Shown here in pieces: positions 31,174-34,801 of a DNA stretch of 34,801 nucleotides. The first letter of the stretch is position 1. The number at the start of each line of letters is the position of its first letter. A program made the translations under genes and the position numbers. The notes under the pieces were generated by a model. That model saw only the letters and a list, made by a program, of their open reading frames with translations, made no database searches and was not told where the DNA came from. The stretch is from Peterkaempfera griseoplana (GTDB lineage Bacteria > Actinomycetota > Actinomycetes > Streptomycetales > Streptomycetaceae): NCBI RefSeq assembly GCF_001418575.1, contig NZ_LIQR01000019.1, forward strand, positions 1 through 34,801, read 5' to 3'.

Positions 31174-31725
31174 ATGTCGGTGACCGGAGCACCTGATGGC
31201 GTCCTGGTGGACGCACTGGTGGACGCCCTGGGCAGTGAGCCGCGGCGACCGGCGGCCTTCCGCGAACTGCTGCGGCAGGGCCCGGACGCCGTGCCGGCCA
31301 TTCGCCGGGGCCTGGCTCATCCTCACCCCATGGTGCGCGAACAGTGCTGCCGGCTGCTGGACCAGCTGCTCGTCGAGGAGGCTGTGGACGAGCTGATCGC
31401 GATGCTCGACGATCCCGAAGCCCGGGTGCGGGTGGCCGCCCTGCACGCCCTGTCCTGCGAACGGTGCAAGAGCGACGGCTGCCGCCCGGATCGCGCGGTG
31501 CTGCTGCCACGGGCGATCCGGCTGCTGGACCACGACCCCGACCCCCACGTCCGGGCGATGTCCGTCGAACTCGTCGGGCTCTGGGTGCACACCCACCAGG
31601 ACGCTCTCACCGCGCTGACCCGCGCCCATGACGGGGATCCGTCTCCCGCCGTCCGCAAGAAGGCCGGCTGGTACACCCCCGGGGGCCCGATTCACCGCCG
31701 TGGCGCTCCGCGGTCGGTGCGCTGA
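31174..31725 (+). CDS. HEAT-repeat protein
   Basis: The 183-residue protein starts at ATG 31174 with GGAGGGGGG upstream. It is almost all alpha-helical with HEAT/PBS-lyase-type repeats: AFRELLRQGPDAVPAIRRGL, HPHPMVREQCCRLLDQLLVE, AVDELIAMLDDPEARVRVAA and DPDPHVRAMSVELVGLWVHT. Each has the D-P-x-x-x-V-R motif. Cys residues in SCERCKSDGC could bind a metal or disulphide. HEAT proteins are scaffolds or protein-binding subunits; no partner is evident. The C-terminal tail (PGGPIHRRGAPRSVR) is basic and disordered. Confidence 0.88.
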   Translation: MSVTGAPDGVLVDALVDALGSEPRRPAAFRELLRQGPDAVPAIRRGLAHPHPMVREQCCRLLDQLLVEEAVDELIAMLDDPEARVRVAALHALSCERCKSDGCRPDRAVLLPRAIRLLDHDPDPHVRAMSVELVGLWVHTHQDALTALTRAHDGDPSPAVRKKAGWYTPGGPIHRRGAPRSVR

Positions 31726-31947
31726 TCCGCGGTGCCCGGACGGCCGCGTCCGGGTGCCACGATCCGCCGTACCGCCGGGAGGTCCACCGGCGGTACCGCG
31801 GCGCGGGACGTACCGAGCGGGGTCGCCCGGCAGGCGGCGGACGACCCGGCCTCAGCCGGGCTGCGGGTTCCCCGGAGGGCACCCGCGGCCCGGGCGCCGG
31901 CTGTGTCGCCCGCTCGGCCGGGAGCGGTCGGTCTGTCGGCCGGGGTG

Positions 31948-33195
31948 TCAGGACGGCAGTGTCCAGCTCTGGTTGGCGGCTCCGGTGCAGGACCAGATCT
32001 GCAGCCGGGTGCCGTTGGCGGAGCTGGGGCCGGTGGCGTCGAGGCACTTGCCGGACTGCGGGTTCACCAGGGAACCCGAGGTGCCGGGCTGCCACTTCTG
32101 GGCGCCGCTGCCGTTGCAGTCGTAGAGCTGGACCTGGCTGCCGTTGGTGGTGCCTGCGGCGGTGACGTCCATGCACTTGCCGAGGGCCCGCAGGGTGCCG
32201 TCGGAGGCCACCGTCCAGTTCTGCGCGCCGGTGCCGTTGCAGTCGTAGAGCTGCACCGCGGTGCCGTTGGCGCTGTTGGCGCCCGCGACGTCCACACACT
32301 TGCCGCCGTAGCCGTGGATCGCACCGGTGGGTTGGGCGGGCGGCGGGGTGACGGGGCCGGACTGCCCGCCGAGCCAGCGCAGGCCCTGGATGAGCAGCTG
32401 GTTCTGCTGGGCGCTGCCGAAGGTGGAGGAGAGGGTGGTGTTGGTGTCGTAGTCCATGGCGTTGTGGCCGAAGTTGGCGTAGATCATCTTGTAGTCACGG
32501 TTGGACCAGACGATCGGGTAGTAGCCGCTGTACCAGGACTGGTTGGGGTCCGTGCCCACCGGGAAGGTGGAGGGGTCCATCGACGCGAGGATGTCGATCG
32601 CCGGGTTCTGCCGCAGGTCGTACTGCCAGCTGTACCACTCGCTGACCGAGGAGGTGATGGTGGCCGGCAGGCCCGCCGTCGCGGGGTGGGAGGGGTCGTC
32701 GATCCTGAGGGTCTCGGCGGTCGGCCCCCAGGTGTTGGTCTGGAAGGTGCCGGTTCCCAGGAAGGTGTTGTGGTACCAGGGCCAGTCGCTGCTGTCGGTG
32801 TTGAAGGCCGAGACGTGGAAGCCGAGGAAGCCGCCGCCGTTGTTCATGTAGGTCTGGAACGCGGACTGCTGGGCGGCGGTGTGCGGGTAGTCGTCGAGGA
32901 ACATCACCACCTGGTAGCCGGCCAGGTTGGCGGAGTTGAGCTGGTTCCAGTCGGTGGTCGAGGTGTACGAGAAGCCGTACTGCGCCGCCGCCTGGGGGAA
33001 CCAGGAGTTGGCCTCGTGGACGAAGCTGATGTGCGCCGCGTCGTAGGTTCCGTCGTAGAAGGCGATCACCTTGAAGGCGGGCGCCGCCTGCGCGGAGTTC
33101 GCTGGGCCTGCGACAACGCCGAGCAGCACGGCAAGGAGTGCGAGCAGCCGTGACAGGGTTCGAAGGCGGATGCGGGCAGCAAGGGGTCTGAACAT
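31948..33195 (-). CDS. Secreted ThuA-domain protein with C-terminal ricin-B lectin
   Basis: The 415-residue protein starts at ATG 33195 behind GGAGGG. A signal peptide of about 37 residues (Arg-rich start, hydrophobic LLALLAVLLGVV, cut after AQA) precedes a ThuA-like domain (about 40-290) that begins FKVIAFYDGTYDAAHISFVH, continues with VVMFLDDYPHTAAQQSAFQT, GGFLGFHVSAFNTDSSDWPW and ends YANFGHNAMDYDTNTTL. ThuA folds are glutamine-amidotransferase-like domains found in carbohydrate-active proteins. A Pro-rich linker (PVTPPPAQP) leads to a ricin-B/CBM13 lectin (about 305-415) with three repeats ending AQNW, AQKW and NQSW, each preceded by VQLYDCNG- or QIWSC-type strands. It probably binds and acts on a polysaccharide outside the cell. 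A DasR-type operator lies upstream. Confidence 0.93.
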   Translation of the reverse strand: MFRPLAARIRLRTLSRLLALLAVLLGVVAGPANSAQAAPAFKVIAFYDGTYDAAHISFVHEANSWFPQAAAQYGFSYTSTTDWNQLNSANLAGYQVVMFLDDYPHTAAQQSAFQTYMNNGGGFLGFHVSAFNTDSSDWPWYHNTFLGTGTFQTNTWGPTAETLRIDDPSHPATAGLPATITSSVSEWYSWQYDLRQNPAIDILASMDPSTFPVGTDPNQSWYSGYYPIVWSNRDYKMIYANFGHNAMDYDTNTTLSSTFGSAQQNQLLIQGLRWLGGQSGPVTPPPAQPTGAIHGYGGKCVDVAGANSANGTAVQLYDCNGTGAQNWTVASDGTLRALGKCMDVTAAGTTNGSQVQLYDCNGSGAQKWQPGTSGSLVNPQSGKCLDATGPSSANGTRLQIWSCTGAANQSWTLPS

Positions 33196-33245
33196 GCCGG
33201 TCCCTCCTCGTCCGCGGCGCATGACACATGCGCCGGTCACACTGC

Positions 33246-33274
33246 ATTCAAGGCGCGAATTATGTCCATGTCAA
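33246..33274 (-). promoter_or_regulatory. Promoter of the ThuA-lectin gene
   Basis: On the minus strand TTGACA (33274-33269) and TTGAAT (33251-33246) are separated by 17 bp, a near-ideal -35 and an acceptable -10. The predicted start of transcription leaves a leader of about 40 nt. Confidence 0.65.
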
Positions 33275-33286
33275 TGGTCCAGACCA
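33275..33286. promoter_or_regulatory. DasR-responsive element (dre)-like palindrome
   Basis: TGGTC-CA-GACCA is a perfect 12-bp palindrome directly next to the -35 hexamer. It differs by one base from the DasR core TGGTCTAGACCA and matches the TGGTCCAGACC repeats known from streptomycete chitinase promoters. DasR represses chitin and N-acetylglucosamine genes. Confidence 0.72.
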
Positions 33287-33523
33287 CGTGGGTTGGGGGA
33301 CGTTCGTGCGCGAGGGCTGAGCAGGGGCCGGCCCGCCCGGGGCGGCGACCGGTCGCGTCCTCGCATCCGGTGGCTGTGGTACCCCGGTCGCACCGGAGGG
33401 CGACCCGGTGGCGAGCCACGGTTGTGCCGGTGCCACCGTGGTGCGCTTGGATCGCGAAGACGCCCGACGCGCGACCCCGCGCCCGGTGGCCGGAAGCCTC
33501 ACGGGAGCGGCCCGGAAAAGGAG
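33287..33523. other. Intergenic, no gene seen
   Basis: This is the distal region between two divergent transcription units. Open frames here have no start with a good ribosome binding site or recognised domain. Confidence 0.35.
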
Positions 33524-33552
33524 TTGGGCGGCAAGTCGCCGCTTGGTAGCCT
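33524..33552 (+). promoter_or_regulatory. Putative promoter of the leader peptide / tandem GNAT unit
   Basis: TTGGGC (33524-33529), a 17-bp spacer and TAGCCT (33547-33552) match a housekeeping promoter moderately well, 36 bp before the short ORF at 33589. Confidence 0.45.
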
Positions 33553-33588
33553 GTGGGCACCGTGACAGGACGCGAGGAGGTGGGACCC

Positions 33589-33642
33589 ATGAACGCAGTT
33601 GTGAGGTGGGTGCTCCGCCATTCCGTCACGGTGTGCGACTGA
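33589..33642 (+). CDS. Possible 17-codon leader peptide
   Basis: ATG 33589 follows a good GGAGGTGGG site and encodes MNAVVRWVLRHSVTVCD before a TGA. It ends 52 nt before the tandem GNAT gene. Between them lies a small imperfect hairpin (GGAG...CTCC, about 33656-33681). The layout is that of a translated leader or attenuator, but the peptide does not show a run of one amino acid. It may instead be a chance short frame. Confidence 0.4.
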   Translation: MNAVVRWVLRHSVTVCD

Positions 33643-33694
33643 CCAAGGTGTCGTCGGGAGCGCCTCAACAAGGCACTCCTGAAGGGCGACAACT

Positions 33695-34453
33695 ATGAAC
33701 TCCATGCAGATCACCCGGGTCGCCGAGACGCAGTGGCGGGCGGTGGACGCCGACGATCGGATCGTCGGCCACGGCGACGTCTCGTACCGGCCCGACGGGC
33801 GGCTCTTCGTCAGTATCGATGTGTGGCGGGACGGGGTCTTCGACCTGCTCGCCGATGCGATGCTGGCGGACCTGCCGAACCCGCTCCACACCCTGGTCGG
33901 CGAGACCGACCTCGACCTGAAATCGTGTTGGGAGCAGGTCGGCTTCACTCTCGGACGCCGTGAGCGGGAGTACGTCCTGCCCACGGACCCTCGCGACACC
34001 GGGCTCGGCACCCCGCTCCCGCCGGCGGGGGTGACGATCCTGCCTGCTGGTGCGGCGAACGAGGGCCTGCTGAGCGCGCTGGACCGTTCGATCCGCGAGG
34101 AGGTCGACGCCGCCGTCGGCTGGCGGACCATGCCGGCCGAGGTGCTGCCGCGTCCGATGCTGCTGGACCCCTCGAAGTTCGTGGTGGCGGCCCGGGACGG
34201 GCGGTACGTGGGACTGCTCAGGGTCGCGCGGGTCCGCAGCCGGGCGCGCATCGGGCTGATCGCCGTGCGGGCCGACCAGCAGCGCCACGGCATCGGACGG
34301 GCGCTGCTGGCCCATGCGCTGGGCTCGCTGCACCGCGACGGCGTCCAGTCGGCCTGGGCCGAAGTGGACGAGTCCAACGCCGCAGCCATCGCGTTGTTCG
34401 AGGGCTCCGGCGCCCGGCGCACCGGTGGCTGCCTGGAACTGGTGCGCCGCTGA
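33695..34453 (+). CDS. Tandem GNAT-family acetyltransferase
   Basis: The 252-residue protein starts at ATG 33695 behind GAAGGG. The N-terminal half (about 1-95) is a degenerate GNAT-like unit lacking the CoA loop (it ends [18 protein letters not shown]). The C-terminal half (about 105-250) is complete, with [20 protein letters not shown], the acetyl-CoA loop [20 protein letters not shown], and [20 protein letters not shown]. Two-domain GNAT proteins of this type are common in actinobacteria, some acetylating antibiotics or mycothiol precursors; the substrate here is unknown. Downstream, 52 nt away, is an IF-1-like gene. Confidence 0.9.
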   Translation: MNSMQITRVAETQWRAVDADDRIVGHGDVSYRPDGRLFVSIDVWRDGVFDLLADAMLADLPNPLHTLVGETDLDLKSCWEQVGFTLGRREREYVLPTDPRDTGLGTPLPPAGVTILPAGAANEGLLSALDRSIREEVDAAVGWRTMPAEVLPRPMLLDPSKFVVAARDGRYVGLLRVARVRSRARIGLIAVRADQQRHGIGRALLAHALGSLHRDGVQSAWAEVDESNAAAIALFEGSGARRTGGCLELVRR

Positions 34454-34505
34454 GCGCCGCACACAGTTCCTGCCCGACCCAACGAATCGAGTGGTGAGAG
34501 AAACA

Positions 34506-34730
34506 TTGGCTAGAACACCGAAGGGCCTGGAGATCGAGGGCACCGTCACCGAGTGCCTGCGCAACGCCACCTTCAAGGTGGAGCTGCAGAACGGGCATCA
34601 TGTGCTCGCGCACATCAGCGGAAAGATCCGGAAGAACTACATCAAGATCCTTCCGTTCGACCGGGTGCTGGTGGAGCTCAGTCCGTATGACCTGACCCGC
34701 GGCCGGATCCTCTACCGGTACCGCACCTGA
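34506..34730 (+). CDS. infA: Translation initiation factor IF-1 paralogue
   Basis: The 74-residue protein reads [60 protein letters not shown] and [14 protein letters not shown], a complete OB-fold IF-1 that binds the 30S A-site. I place the start at TTG 34506 with GAGAG upstream, because residue 1 then matches the family; GTG 34494 ([11 protein letters not shown]) is the alternative. It differs from the housekeeping IF-1 of streptomycetes (AKKQGAIEIEG, KMRMHYIRILPDD) at [12 protein letters not shown] and resembles the second IF-1 copy found in many of them, used perhaps under stress. No ribosomal protein genes are adjacent, which also argues for the extra copy. Confidence 0.92.
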   Translation: MARTPKGLEIEGTVTECLRNATFKVELQNGHHVLAHISGKIRKNYIKILPFDRVLVELSPYDLTRGRILYRYRT

Positions 34731-34742
34731 GCACCGCGGACG

Positions 34743-34801
34743 ACGAGCGCCGGCCCGCTGGGAGGGCGGCGGGACCACCTTGACAGCGGGCGGGCGCTCG
34801 T
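34743..34801. repeat. Long inverted repeat reaching the window edge
   Basis: An 18-bp arm at 34743-34760 (containing GCCGGCCCGCTG) pairs with 34784-34801, with one mismatch and a 23-nt loop. It lies 13 nt behind the IF-1 stop and could be its terminator, or part of a larger repeat continuing beyond the window. TTGACA at 34780-34785 overlaps its right arm and may be a -35 for the next gene. Confidence 0.5.

Noticed and set aside
1-34801. CRISPR arrays, tRNA and rRNA genes
   Set aside because: No regularly spaced repeats and no tRNA T-loop or rRNA signature sequences were seen on either strand.

Overview
The window is very GC-rich DNA with strong G/C bias at third codon positions, GGAGG-type ribosome binding sites, frequent GTG starts and several leaderless promoters (TAnnnT, 6-7 nt, ATG). 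With a chitinase-type DasR operator, an ECF41-like sigma factor, twin-arginine and lipoprotein signals and many GNAT, HxlR and SRPBCC genes, this points to Streptomyces or a close relative (Kitasatospora, Streptacidiphilus). Gene order looks accessory: short operons on both strands, no rRNA or tRNA genes, no CRISPR array, and many decayed pieces (MFS transporter, tyrosine recombinase, formate dehydrogenase cytochrome b, DUF6881, IS5-like transposase). That fits a chromosome arm or another recombining region.

Left part (1-8.2 kb): start of a Tat-secreted protein, a decayed stretch with an MFS relic, a coiled-coil/winged-helix regulator, an unknown protein beside a frameshifted recombinase relic, and a divergent unit of an Lrp/AsnC regulator facing a frameshifted SMP-30/gluconolactonase gene and an intact aldo/keto reductase. 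Then come a formate dehydrogenase gamma-subunit relic and a SnoaL/NTF2-like gene. Two related palindromes (218-240 and 7267-7289) may bind one regulator.

Middle (8.4-19.6 kb): a four-helix membrane protein; a compact ArsR-SRPBCC-RibD-like operon with a near-consensus leaderless promoter; a VOC protein; a quinone oxidoreductase; an APH-fold kinase; a translationally coupled pair of small genes that looks toxin-antitoxin-like; a membrane-anchored Mrr-type nuclease whose start codon abuts three AGTTC half-sites; an Ala/Lys-rich membrane-tail protein; and two GNAT acetyltransferases.

Right part (19.8-34.8 kb): an NDH-2-like flavoprotein with a 17-nt gap to an ECF41-like sigma factor, preceded by a TGTGA-N6-TCACA site that also contains TGTCACA; a uracil-DNA glycosylase-like protein; a methyltransferase; a membrane-anchored unknown; a serine hydrolase; a DUF4288 protein; a divergent HxlR / NmrA-QorB pair; a DUF4232 lipoprotein with an operator-like palindrome and a strong terminator; an HTH-like protein; a HEAT-repeat protein; a secreted ThuA plus ricin-B lectin protein under an apparent DasR site; a possible 17-codon leader peptide before a tandem GNAT protein; and an IF-1 paralogue.

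No complete new system is proven. The best leads are the flavoprotein/ECF41 unit, the membrane Mrr nuclease with its repeat operator, the small coupled gene pair, and the DasR-type control of the ThuA-lectin gene. All family names come from reading the translations; no database search was run.
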